Of a stretch of 64,000 nt of DNA, positions 47,566-58,015 are shown piece by piece. The stretch's first letter is position 1, and each line of letters starts with the position of its first letter. The DNA is from Gloeophyllum trabeum ATCC 11539 (Eukaryota > Basidiomycota > Agaricomycetes > Gloeophyllales > Gloeophyllaceae): positions 550,717-614,716 of the forward strand of contig NW_006920410.1 in the NCBI RefSeq assembly GCF_000344685.1, read 5' to 3'. The position numbers were made by a program, and so were the translations under genes. Under the pieces are notes generated by a model, which was not told the origin of the DNA, made no database searches, and saw only the letters and a program-made list of their open reading frames with translations.

Positions 47566-48803
47566 ATGTCGGATGTGGACTTTATGCGCGTCTGGCAGCT
47601 CATCCACGAGCTCGCCGAGCAGAACGCCCACAATCAAAAGGTCGCGGCGAACCTCATAGCGCAGGCCAGTGCATTGAAGGTGCGTTCCTGTGGCTGAGAG
47701 CAGGAGGGGACGAGTGACAATGGATTCGCGTGTAGAATGAGGCTGCTCAGGCAAATAGTGGGTTCAACCTTCGCAGGGTGAACACAGACATCTCGAAAGG
47801 TGCGTAATTCACTGCTGTCCCGGATTCGGTGATTCCTAAGACGCGTTTTGTGACAGAATTCTTCGATTCGGAGCTGGAGCGTCTGAATGCCCAAATTATC
47901 ATCGAGAACCAGACCCTCTCGCACGAAAACAAGCAGCTTAGCATGCTCCTCAAGGAGTACGAGCAGACCATGGAGACTGTCATGCAGAAATTCCGCGGGC
48001 ACGCCGTACGTCCCCTCTCCCTCCCCCCTCCCCTTCACCCCCACTGACATTTCACCGCACAGCAAGCCGCGCAGATGCACGAGCTCACCCTCGCGCGGCA
48101 CTATGAGACCCTCCTCCTCTCGCGCGACTCGCACACGCTGCACGCCGACCTGACCGCGGGCGACGCCGCCACGCACGCGCTCCACCGCCTCGCCGCGTCC
48201 CTCCGCGCGCTCATGCGCTCCCTGCACGGCGAGGAGCCCTCCCCGTCGCACAGCCCCAGCCCCGAGTCCAACACCACCTCCGAGCACCCCACCTCCTCCT
48301 CCCCGTCCCCATCTTCCTCCTCCCAGTCGCCCTCCTCTTCCTCCCAATCTCAGGAGGATGCCATACCGGACTACAACTGGGCGCTCGAGCGCGAGCTCGA
48401 GATCGCGCGGCTGCAGCAGGAAAACGAGGCCCTCCGCCAGCACCTGGGCATCGACGAGCGCGCCGCGGCGGCGCACAACATCCGCGCGGAGGTCGACGAC
48501 GAGCTCGCGCGGCTCAAAGTCCCCTCGGGCTACTTCCCCCCCGCCCCCGCGCCCTCCCAATCCCAGGGCGGGGGTGCACAAGACATGTTCGCGCCGCGCG
48601 CGCCGCACCACGGGTTCGTCGTGCGCGCGGAGGGGCCTGGGCGCGGGGTGGGCGTGCGGCGGCCGGCGATGTTCGGGAGCCAGCGGGGGGGGAGGGGCGG
48701 CGGCGCGCCGGGGCTGTGGGGGGATCGCGGGCAGGGCGGGGAGAGGCCTGGGGATTGGACGGCGGGGGCGCCGGAGACGTCGCCTCTGGATTTCCGGTGG
48801 TAG
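47566..48803 (+). CDS. SIKE/FGFR1OP2-like coiled-coil protein (probable STRIPAK component)
   Basis: The ATG at 47566 opens [20 protein letters not shown], followed across introns by [20 protein letters not shown] and [20 protein letters not shown], then [20 protein letters not shown] with KFRGHA. This is the coiled-coil core shared by animal SIKE1 and FGFR1OP2, subunits of the STRIPAK phosphatase-kinase complex that controls fusion and fruiting in fungi; the link to STRIPAK is from the family. A Ser/Pro-rich linker ([18 protein letters not shown]) and a second short coiled coil ([19 protein letters not shown]) follow, then a Gly/Arg-rich tail. Four exons; the last exon (from about 48063) holds most of the protein and is very GC-rich. 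Confidence 0.8.
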
Positions 48804-49170
48804 CGCTAGCGGAGGTTGAGTTTTTTTGTGTCGTATCTTACTTCGCTGTCGGATGCATCGCTTTCTTTATCGTGATCACGACACTAAGGGCAATCTGCAC
48901 ACCGAGGATTCAGGCGAGGAAGATAGACGCAATACGGATTATGTACTATTTGACGGGGGAAGCAGGCTACTGAGGTGGTATATACAGGATCTAAGTACTA
49001 TAATGTAACGTATAAGTGCAGCGAACACGAGAGCGACGACGACGAGAGCTAGCTAAGCGATACCGATACAAATTCTACAAGAGCCACCTCGCCCGAACCT
49101 ACAACCAACCACTGAACCAAAACCTGGCAATAAACTCTAGTCCAACCCCCCCCCCCCCCCAGCACGAATC
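48804..49170. other. Convergent intergenic region with a 15-base poly-C tract
   Basis: About 365 bases between two converging genes. It contains a run of 15 C at 49146-49160, just beyond the end of the leftward gene. Otherwise AT-richer 3-prime sequence. Confidence 0.5.
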
Positions 49171-51102
49171 CTACCCCTCCCACCTTACCTCAACCCTCAA
49201 CCCGCTCCGCCCCCTTCCCTCCCACGCGATGCCCACCAGCCTCTCCCGTCCACACCCCAAGCTCCCCTCCCTTGCTCGCCCCTCCCACGCGAGGCGCTTC
49301 GCGCCGCAGCAGTTCTGCAGCGCCTTCAGCCGGAGGAGGACGGGGTTCGCGATGGGGCGGAGGCGCCACGTCGCGGGGCGGGAGGGCGCGGGCGCGGGGA
49401 GGAGCGGGACGAGCGCGTACGGCGCGAACGTGTGCGTGTGCTGGGCGCACGCGGGGGGCGGGGCGGTGAACGCGGACACGTCGGCTGCGCGCGCGCGGTA
49501 GCCGTGCGGTCTCGGTCTCGGTCTCGGGTTCGGTGCGTGCACCTCCCCTCCCACCGCCTTCTCGTCCACCACCACCACCACCGCCTTCTCGTCCTCCTTC
49601 TCGTGCGCCTCCTCCCTGGGCTCGGGCTCGGGCTCGCGCGCGTCCACCCCCGGGACGGCCACGGAGAACATCACCGCGCTCGCATACGCCTTCTGCAGCC
49701 CGCGCGCGACGTCCAGCAGCCTGCTCACGCGCTTCACGATGTTCCCTCCCTCACTCCTGCCCTTCTCCAACTCCCGCGGCTTCGGGCTGTCGATGGGTTG
49801 GGCGGGGGCGTCGGGCACGGGCCGCGCGAGCGGCGTGGCGGCGAGCGGGACGCTGGTCAGGTGGTGCGGGCACGCGCGGCGGGATGAGGATGGGGATTTC
49901 GGTAGAGAGACGGGCGGCGAGGGCGAAGGGGAGTGGGTCTTGACTGATGCGGAGGCGCTGACGGAGGTGCCAGCTGTACTGACGGAGCTCCTGCTCCCGA
50001 ACGAGAGCCACGATACCGAGGTCGAGAGCGAGGACGATGATGATGATGAGGAGGAGGAGCACGCGACGCACATCGGGCGCGCGCGGACGCGCACGTCCAG
50101 CTGGCGGTCCTCCTCCCTATCTTTGCCCTTCGCGCGCCGGCGCTCGCCGTCCTCCCATTCCACGACTTTCAGCAGACTGTTGAGCAGCACCTGGCGGGAG
50201 CGCGGATGGCGGCTGCGGGAAGAGGACAAGGACGAGTAGAGGCGCGCCTCGGCGTCGTCCAGCGGGAAGAGCGAGCCCTGCATGGTCGTGGCGACGAGCT
50301 TGAAGGGGACACAGCGCGCGTCGGCTTTAAGGAGGGACTGCTGTGCGCGTGGGGAGCGCGACGGGGGCATCACCGGGACGGCGTACTGGAACTGGGGGCC
50401 ATGCGACGCAGGCAGGCGCGCTGTGTCTGCCGTGCCGGCCGAGACGCCCCTGGCGCCTCCCGCAAACTCGCTCCCCTCCGCCCGCCTGCGCTTCTCCGCC
50501 CTCACCCTCGCGGTGCTGTCCGCCCAGACGCGCTCTGCGCAGCGCATGCGCGCCTCGCGCGCCCTCTCGCGCCTGCACCGCTCCTCGCGGGCTCGGCACG
50601 CGCGCACGCGCGCCTCCTCGGCCGCCTCGAGCTTGAGCAGCCCCGCGGGGGCGAAGACCTCGGTGAGGTCCTCGTCGCGCACGGCGGCGACGCGCGGGTC
50701 GTCGAGCGAGCAGACGTCGGCGGCGCCCTTGAGCTTGAGGAAGAGGAGGCGCGCGAGGCGGTGGTCGTCCAAAGCGTAAGCGGTGTGCATCTGGTCTTGG
50801 AGGGATTGGGGCGGGGGCGGCGGGGAGTCGTAGTAGGAGAGGTCGGGGGGCGAGGAGGGGCCGGAGCTGGAGGAGGAGGCTGTCGGGGGCGTCCAGGGGG
50901 GTGCCATGGTGGATGGACGTGGCGGGGCGGCGGGGGTGGAACGGTAATTAGAGGTGGGATGAGAATAATACGAGTGCTGGTTGGATGGGGCGTAGCAGAC
51001 GCGGGGTCTGCGGACGGGCGAGACGGCGCAGGACCTGCCGCGGGCGTCGAGGGCGCTGCGCGGCGGGGGCGGGGGCGGGGGCGCAGGGAGGACAGAGAGC
51101 AT
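49171..51102 (-). CDS. Single-exon GC-rich protein of unknown function
   Basis: An uninterrupted 643-codon frame, rare in this otherwise intron-rich window. I do not recognise a family. A Pro-rich N-terminus (PPPPPPPRSALDARG) is followed by PPDLSYYDSPPPPPQSLQDQ and a short ordered stretch, MHTAYALDDHRLARLLFLKL, then a long Arg/Glu/Ala-rich helix (AEEARVRACRAREERCRRER). A poly-Ser tract encodes about ten serines. The C-terminal 80 residues are Pro/Arg-rich. The alternative start at PSTMAPPWTPPTAS (about 50908) would remove the least protein-like leader and is equally plausible. Heavy GC bias means long open frames occur by chance on both strands, so the evidence is frame length plus the ordered central part. 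Confidence 0.55.
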   Translation of the reverse strand: MLSVLPAPPPPPPPRSALDARGRSCAVSPVRRPRVCYAPSNQHSYYSHPTSNYRSTPAAPPRPSTMAPPWTPPTASSSSSGPSSPPDLSYYDSPPPPPQSLQDQMHTAYALDDHRLARLLFLKLKGAADVCSLDDPRVAAVRDEDLTEVFAPAGLLKLEAAEEARVRACRAREERCRRERAREARMRCAERVWADSTARVRAEKRRRAEGSEFAGGARGVSAGTADTARLPASHGPQFQYAVPVMPPSRSPRAQQSLLKADARCVPFKLVATTMQGSLFPLDDAEARLYSSLSSSRSRHPRSRQVLLNSLLKVVEWEDGERRRAKGKDREEDRQLDVRVRARPMCVACSSSSSSSSSSLSTSVSWLSFGSRSSVSTAGTSVSASASVKTHSPSPSPPVSLPKSPSSSRRACPHHLTSVPLAATPLARPVPDAPAQPIDSPKPRELEKGRSEGGNIVKRVSRLLDVARGLQKAYASAVMFSVAVPGVDAREPEPEPREEAHEKEDEKAVVVVVDEKAVGGEVHAPNPRPRPRPHGYRARAADVSAFTAPPPACAQHTHTFAPYALVPLLPAPAPSRPATWRLRPIANPVLLRLKALQNCCGAKRLAWEGRAREGSLGCGRERLVGIAWEGRGRSGLRVEVRWEG

Positions 51103-54100
51103 GAGACGATGACGGGGCGGGGTGACGAAAGGACGCAGCGAAGCTGGGACGGGCCTTTTGTGGGATGGCCAGGTGCACGCGGAGGCGCTGATGCAGCAGC
51201 CTCGAGGCGCGGGCGTCTATCGTGTTTGCTGGCGAAGCTCAGAGGCTCGCTGTCGGCGTCGGCGTCGAGCGTTGGCTGTTTTCAGCCCCGGCGATCTCCC
51301 GCGCTTATCCTCCAATCACACGCACCGAACATTCCACAACCGTCATTTCCCCGCTGCGTCTCAGGCTCATCGCGAGTGTTCGTTGCATGCTCATTTTCCG
51401 TCGCGAGGCAAGCCATGACATCAGCCGTGAGTCGTCTCAGCCTGAGCATCACAGCCAGATCCAGACAAACGATTGCACCGATTGGTCTGCGGCTCTCAGA
51501 TCATATCTATCACTGCGACCCTTGTTGGTCCCAGCCCGGGCTGTAGTATCTACTTGGGTCGAGGTCCGAGCCACGTTCCCGCTAACCACCCCTTCGCAAG
51601 CTCTGTGCCTTCGCATCCCCCCGCGAGGCCTGCCGCAATAGGCTGCCTCTACATCCACGCCGCCTATCCTCGACTGCATGAGGCGCTGGATAGCAAGTTT
51701 AGCGTTCGCGTTGCTAGACCTTTGCTGTAGGGCTCTGCATGAGGTGATCCCGCGCAGGCGCACACAAGCACAAGCACAAACACATCTGATATTGATCCTC
51801 GAATCGATCATAACAAGTGGGACACACACTCGCGGTGATTGGTATCAGGCCTCTTCCTCCTTCAAGCCTCCCTTTGTGAGCTGGCTCGAGATAATCAAAC
51901 CCAAACCTGATGTTGACTGGGACTCTGAATCCACTCGCTATCCTTGCTTTGTCTTGCTATGCCGCTCATGTGGCCACGTTCTGTCGGACACTCGTCCGGG
52001 GATACAGACTATATGCGCAGAACAAAGGACGTCTGGCGCAGCCTCGTGTCCGGAGCCAACAAGCAGTCAGAGCCTCTCCATCTCTAGGTTATTCGCGCAG
52101 CGATTCCCTTCTGCGCAGGCTCCGACGCGGATAGGATACGCGTACGTTCGGCCCCGAGCTGGTCGGAGGCATCTCAGCGCGACCCGCATCCAATATCAAG
52201 TGCAAGTGCATTGATCCCCGCCCTGGTTGTCTCCGTGCCTCGGTGCCGCGCTGTCAATGTCGCGCCAGTTCTCAGTTCTCAAGCCTGTCTGCGCGATGTC
52301 TGCGTGTACAAAAGTCGAAGTTTGGATTATGCAGCAAGATTCTCCCTAACGCAGGAGGTCCTGTCTAGGTTCTCTCAAGTCGGTGGCACTTTTCACACCT
52401 ACGAGAGCATCCAGCCAGGATCAGGTCTCCCCCCGCGCGAGAGTGAGTACCGGAGGCAAATACGACAACGGTTTAGCCTCCGAATATCGCGGCACTTGCC
52501 GTTTGCCAGTGAACCCGGGACGTCTGGTGCAACTCTCGCCAGCATATAGCGACGGCTCTAGCCCGGTATGGGTTTAAGTTCAGATACCCTCGCCATAAAC
52601 TCGCCCGAATACGACCCATGTCCCCAAATTCTGTTCGGGATCCCATGGGTTGTGCCTATGGCCGGCATCCTATGAATCTCTTTGATGAACGGGTGCCATT
52701 CATGCGAATGCGGGCTTGACCACGGAGTGGCCGCAACCGCGTATCGACTTCCGGCGTGCCCTCAGGCCTCGGGCTTGAGTCTACGGGAACATATGCACCA
52801 TGCATCCCGTCTCGGGGGGGAGCGGAGCGGATGTGCTACCTCCAAAGTTCATACACTCGAGACCGCGACACGGGTGCGCCCCGGCATCCCGCTTCCAAGT
52901 TCTCAGCCCATCCCTTCCCGGGTTTCCAGTTCGTGACTGGAACGAGATACCCGGCGGCCCCGGTCCTGCTTCGAGTTACATACATACTTGCGCCTCAAGA
53001 GTCGACATCCCACGCACGCCGGACCCATGGTTGATCCGCTCCCCAGTTCCCAACATCCATGGCCAGTTCCCGCACCGTACGCACGCACGCCGCGTATATG
53101 TTTGGCGGCGAGTGAACGGGGCTTGGTGTTGGGAACTGGGTTGTCAGCTTGGTGATCTCGAAGGGGGCGGGTCTTCCCGGAACGTCCGTAAACTCAAGTG
53201 ATAGTATATGGCAGCTGCCGCGCTTTCGTTCTCCGCGACGTTGGGCTTATCATAAACCAAGCTCAATCCGTGCAAGGGGGGGCTAAGGATACGGCAGGAA
53301 ATCGCTCATTAATGAACCTGGCTGCGGTCGCGCCCTGCTCCAAGAGCGACAACCAACATGCAACGCACGCCGGGCCCAGGGTTGATCCGCTCTCTAATTC
53401 CCAGCTCCATCCTCTCGGTGATGTCCCGCAGCTCTCGGATTCGGGATATGTACCGCCTCTGGGTAAGCAGGCCGCGTATATGGTTGATGGAGAGTGAACG
53501 GGGCTGGCTTGTGAGAATGCCGATGGACGTCGTTCTTCGCGGTCTCGTCTTCCCTGCGATGTCCTTGAAATGGCTCTCGTCGACTCGGACTCTCAGCGGG
53601 TTTGGCTCCCTGGTACCGGCCCTATCAATGATTGTGGCGTCAACCTCCAGCGGCGGAACCTCCATGGGAATGAAGCATGTGGTCCCCGGCCTCTTCCCTT
53701 CTCCGCGATATTGCGGACCGCCGAAGCCAGGGAAGCGATACTAAAGATATGACTGAAGCGTATCCCCGGTGGGAGCCGTTCATAATGAAGCTCGCTCATC
53801 CCTTTGGCTTCGTGCATAGAAGGTCTATTAGATATCCTGTGCATGAGAAGTTCCGGGTTGCGGCCAATAGTGCACTCAGCATCCGATGCTCAGGCTTGGG
53901 CATGTATCATTGCAACATATTGCATTGGCCTGGTCAATCATACATGGTTCAGGCTCAACTGGCGGCAATCCTACTAGCATGTGAGAAAGTCTACACTACA
54001 CATGGCGCGGCCAAGGTCCTTCTCCTTCTCCGCGACGTTCAACCCCATCCCAGGGAAAGAGCCGCTAAAGATACGACGGATTCCTGTCCTAAACATTCAA

Positions 54101-57100
54101 GTGTAATTCCGGTGAGAGCCGCTCATAATGACCTTGTTCCGTTCATATCCTCGGAATGTTGCTTACGACTCTGTCTGGGTATCACTCAGCCTAAAATTGC
54201 CGGGTTGCGAGCGCATCGAACGGCGCGCAATTTTGAGCGGATCCTGAGTGTCGCTGGACGAGCGTGAGCAGCGGGCCATGTAATGTGGACGTTTCGAATG
54301 CCCCGTCACGTTCGTCCTGCTTCCACTTTGTGACGATCTGCGAGCAGGACGTCCCGCCGGGAGGTTGACTTCCATGAGTCTATGTATATTACACCGCACT
54401 TGCGGGATTTACTTCGTAGGTGTAAGCTCGTTATCACCGTTCGCGTATTCTTTGGGCTAGGTTGGATCGCAAACTCAAATTTAGCACAGAAATGTTATCG
54501 ACCGCGATGCGACGGCGATCAACGTTCCAGCTCGTCCGTCCTCATACACACATGCTCTGTCAGTGCCCCTCATCGCGAAACCGTTGATCATGAGCAGTGC
54601 CATCTGCCCGCTATAACCGCCCCGGCTTCGAATGGAACGGTTATTTCAGGCTTATCTGCCGCGCTGCTCTTCGGCGGCTCAACGCTGGTACTTACTGTGC
54701 GCTGCTGCGTCTTGGATCGGCGGTAACGAGTGCTAGGCGTATCTGTAGAGGCCTATTCATATTCCTCCCTATCTCTGTTCTCCAAGCTCAGACCCGGAGA
54801 ACGAGGATCTGTCGTTCCGTGGCATATCCCTGCGCTGACCACCCGCCGGCAAGTTCGAGTTGATATATGCGAACTGTCGGCATCGAGCATAAGCTCTAGG
54901 TTGGCGCCCGAATGAGACTTGGGCCCAGTGCCCTGGCTTCAGAGCGCGTCCAAAGATGCACTGGCATCGCGAATCAACAAGTCGCAAGATCCGGTGAACT
55001 GTAAGTTTATGCTTCCTGGTATCTGTTTCATTATAGCGCTCCTCACGCTTCAGGAACGGGTGCTTATTTTCGGATGGCGTCATGAGGCTACCGGCCGTGT
55101 TCTGACGGATACTACTATGTAGGCTCACAAATGTGTGTATGCGACACCGGTGCTGTGTAATACACAGGACAGAACTACAGAACTCGTCGTCCGCTGGTAG
55201 GATCACTTGGCCACAATCTCCTGGGACTGCTAGAGGCTGACCACCGGAGACGGGAAAGAGCAGAAGGCCTAAATGACGTCTAGTGCAACGACCGCTTCAC
55301 GTCATGAGCGCAAAGTTCAGCTATCGATGAAGGTATTCCCTTCACCTTCAAGTCCGTCAGTGGACCGCCCGCTACGGAGTATTCACCAGCTGCCCGACGT
55401 CATCGCTTCAATCAATTTACGTGAGTGTTCCTGTAATAATCTCTCTCTGAACATCTGACAAGTGGCTCAGTGCTTCGTGAAGTCATTATGATCGATATAG
55501 GAATATTCCCATTCAAACGGTAGTGTGGCCTGGGCTCACAGTATGGCGAACCATAAGTTATCCCTGGCTATCATAGTGAAATGGGGGACGATCTTGGGGT
55601 TGGAGTTGGCCCGAGTGCTGAGCTCTTCACCAGCGGGAATGGCTCTGGTATAGTCACCAGCTGGATGGTCATGCTAAACCGCAAGCCACTGATTCGCTCT
55701 TCGAATTGCGGATAGGCATAACCACCCCCCCCCCTTTGTTACGCCCTATGCTGATTCCGAGTCACCGACAATACCGAGCGCTTTACTATATCCTCCTAGT
55801 GGGCCCCAGAACTTGGCGCGGTCAGACCAGTCAGCAGCCTCATTGGCTATGTGGCCTGATATAACAGAGGCCCGGAGAAACACTAAGCCATGCACGGCTG
55901 ACTCGCACATCCTCTTGCACGAGGCGGCAAGGTATCATCGATTCTCTGGGGAATCTTGCCACAAGGCTGATTATCGTGCATTCAGCCAACTTTTCAGAGG
56001 CACGGCACGGGTCGCGAACCAACGAGATGACAGTACCGGTGACCTCACCATCGGCATGCCATCTCGAATATCCATCGGTGCGTCGAACCGAGTGCCTACT
56101 ACTCACGCCTTCATGACTGCTCCCGTCTTCATATCGACGGTCGATTTATGTCACGAGGCTACTACACGCATCCACTGAGATTCCAGGGCCAGGTTTGTTA
56201 TCCCATAGGCGTGCTGCTAGTACGTACATGTCTTGGTACTATGTCATGATGTTGAGCTTGCTGTGTGTCGTCACTGACTGCATGTGGGTCAGCTGAATCG
56301 ACACCGACATCTGCTCTAGTTCGGATTCATGAAGGGCGTCTGCGATCAGTCACCGGCAGAGCCACACCTCAGAGATCGCGGGAGGTGAAGTCGTGTCTAG
56401 AACACCATGTAGGAGGTTCCCCGGGTAATGGCTGTTGTTGTTATTCGGTAAGACCTTAAAGAAGTTCCCCTGACCACGTACTCGTATGGACAAGTTGAGA
56501 CGTACCCCGCACGCATCCTGTGGGGGTAACACGTAAACAGAGGACTTGTATCTGCAGATGTAAGACTCCCGTCGCTTTAGACTGGAGCAACGTGTTTCTA
56601 CACGTAGACAGTATGGATTGCGGTCGCGGTCAAACGTACGCGTCATACGCCAGACCCATCCTTCAATACATTCCCGGGTGCGCCAATACATTCGGACCGA
56701 CAGTTGGTCGAGAAGGACACGCCATTCAAATCCACAACTCTGTACTTCCCCTCGCTCTCCTACACAAGGGAAGAGTCTGGAGAGTCGGAACGCATCCTGC
56801 CATCACCCTCGCTTGCTCTGGGTCGGAAGCCCGAGTGCTTCCGCAAACCCAAAACAAGCAGGGGATTCAGGATGCATCGATGAATTCGGATGATGGACAC
56901 CGTATACCAATTTGCTCGATGCCAAGCTTAGCATATCTTACCAAAATCCTGACAGTCCCTAATTCCTAGGCGAACGCTTCGAGAGGCAGTGTACAGAGGA
57001 CGACTACATACATCATTAGGGAAGAACTAGCATACGGACCCTCATAAGCACAATACTCAACTTGATTTCACCGCAATTGTAGGCGCAAGTCGCGTCAATA

Positions 57101-57151
57101 CTAGACGAATGATAACGCGGTACAACGATCCCCAAAACCAGGTAGGTTTAA
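51103..57151. other. Six-kilobase gene-poor region with decayed repeats
   Basis: No convincing gene is seen on either strand. Frames reach 178 codons (51678-52214) and 196 codons (53677-54267), but they lack recognisable motifs or consistent splice support. The segment at about 52.9-54.2 kb contains diverged repeat units (listed separately). A run of ten C lies at 55725-55734. The region probably consists of old transposon debris plus the 3-prime flank of prefoldin. Confidence 0.55.
53015..54170. repeat. Three diverged direct-repeat units
   Basis: Unit 1 (about 53015-53355) and unit 2 (about 53360-53850) both open with ACGCACGCCGG, then GGTTGATCCGCTC, later GCGTATATG and GAGTGAACGGGGCT. Units 1, 2 and 3 (about 54003-54170) all contain a TTCTCCGCGA block (at about 53227, 53700 and 54030), followed in units 2 and 3 by CTAAAGATA and by CCGGTG-GAGCCG-TCATAATGA. 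Order of the shared words is kept while the intervening sequence differs, as in an old tandem or nested repeat that has mutated heavily. No coding frame is conserved between the units. Confidence 0.5.
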
Positions 57152-57741
57152 CTAAGACCTGGGAGCACTATTGAACTGTAGCACCGGTCGGTGAGACCGT
57201 GGACGACCGACTATCTGTATAGGGACACTCACAATATCTCTAAGCTGTGATTGTGCATCATTGAACTGCTTCTCGAGGTATTTCATCTACAGCCGTATTG
57301 AGGCCAAGTCATAGAAAAGACCATAACTCGTACCTTCTTGTTCAACCCATTCACATCATCTGTAAGCTCCTTTTCTTGGGATTTCAGGTCCTTCTCCATC
57401 TCAGGTCGAGGCACCATGACGAACCTACACATTGTAATCCCGTTTAACAGAGGCAGCCCAATTAGACCGTACCGAATACATCACACTCACATCTTCCCGA
57501 CACCTTTATACATATTGGTGTTTGGCTCCATATGGCTGATCTCATCGATCGTGAGTTGCAAAATACGGCGCTCGCGTTCCTTCGCGGCAGTCTGCTGTTT
57601 CGTCAGGTTGAGAGCTCTCTGGGACTGAATAGCGGTTTGTTGGATTTGGACTAAAATCTGACTTCATGTCAGATCCCCGAGACACAACAAACTAGCAGTT
57701 TTAGCGACCTTGCGTAGCGTCTCGTCAGGTAGGCTAGCCAT
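57152..57741 (-). CDS. PFD1: Prefoldin subunit 1 (beta-type)
   Basis: Subunit of the hexameric cytosolic prefoldin chaperone that delivers actin and tubulin to the CCT chaperonin. Joined exons give MASLPDETLRK, ILVQIQQTAIQSQRALNLTK, then a heptad helix ERERRILQLTIDEISHM, the turn region NTNMYKGVGKMFVMVPRPEM, then the second helix KDLKSQEKELTDDVNGLNKK and MKYLEKQFNDAQSQLRDI. The coiled-coil, hairpin, coiled-coil layout and about 122 residues match the family. Four introns are read. The last (about 57 bp) is probable and gives the end FNSAPRS; without it the tail is slightly longer. It diverges from SNU114, with 274 bases between starts. Confidence 0.88.
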
Positions 57742-58015
57742 GGTAGTCGCAATCGCTGAGAACAGTCAGACAGCTAGCGCTGTACAAGACTAGCAGAAAG
57801 CGGACTTCAAATTTTTGCCACAATCCTGCATTGGACCGCGCACTTGTGATCACTATATCCAGTCCAACCGCGTCTCTACTCAAGGGTCGCATTAGCTTGC
57901 CGACCCCCAAAGCAGCTCATTCTATCCCAAGCGTTGTGCACGTATCTGCACATCTTTTCTAACCCGCGTCCGTTTCTGGAGTCACTGCCGTTCGACTAAT
58001 ACTCTATCATTCACC

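Noticed and set aside
47634..48611. 325-codon minus-strand frame opposite the SIKE-like gene
   Set aside because: Gly/Arg/Val-rich shadow of GC-rich sense coding sequence; the sense frame has the recognised coiled coil.
51678..52214. 178-codon frame in the gene-poor region
   Set aside because: Composition is random-looking, with no recognisable motif, no splice partners and overlapping frames of equal quality.
53677..54267. 196-codon frame within the repeats
   Set aside because: The frame is not kept between repeat units, so it is probably chance openness.
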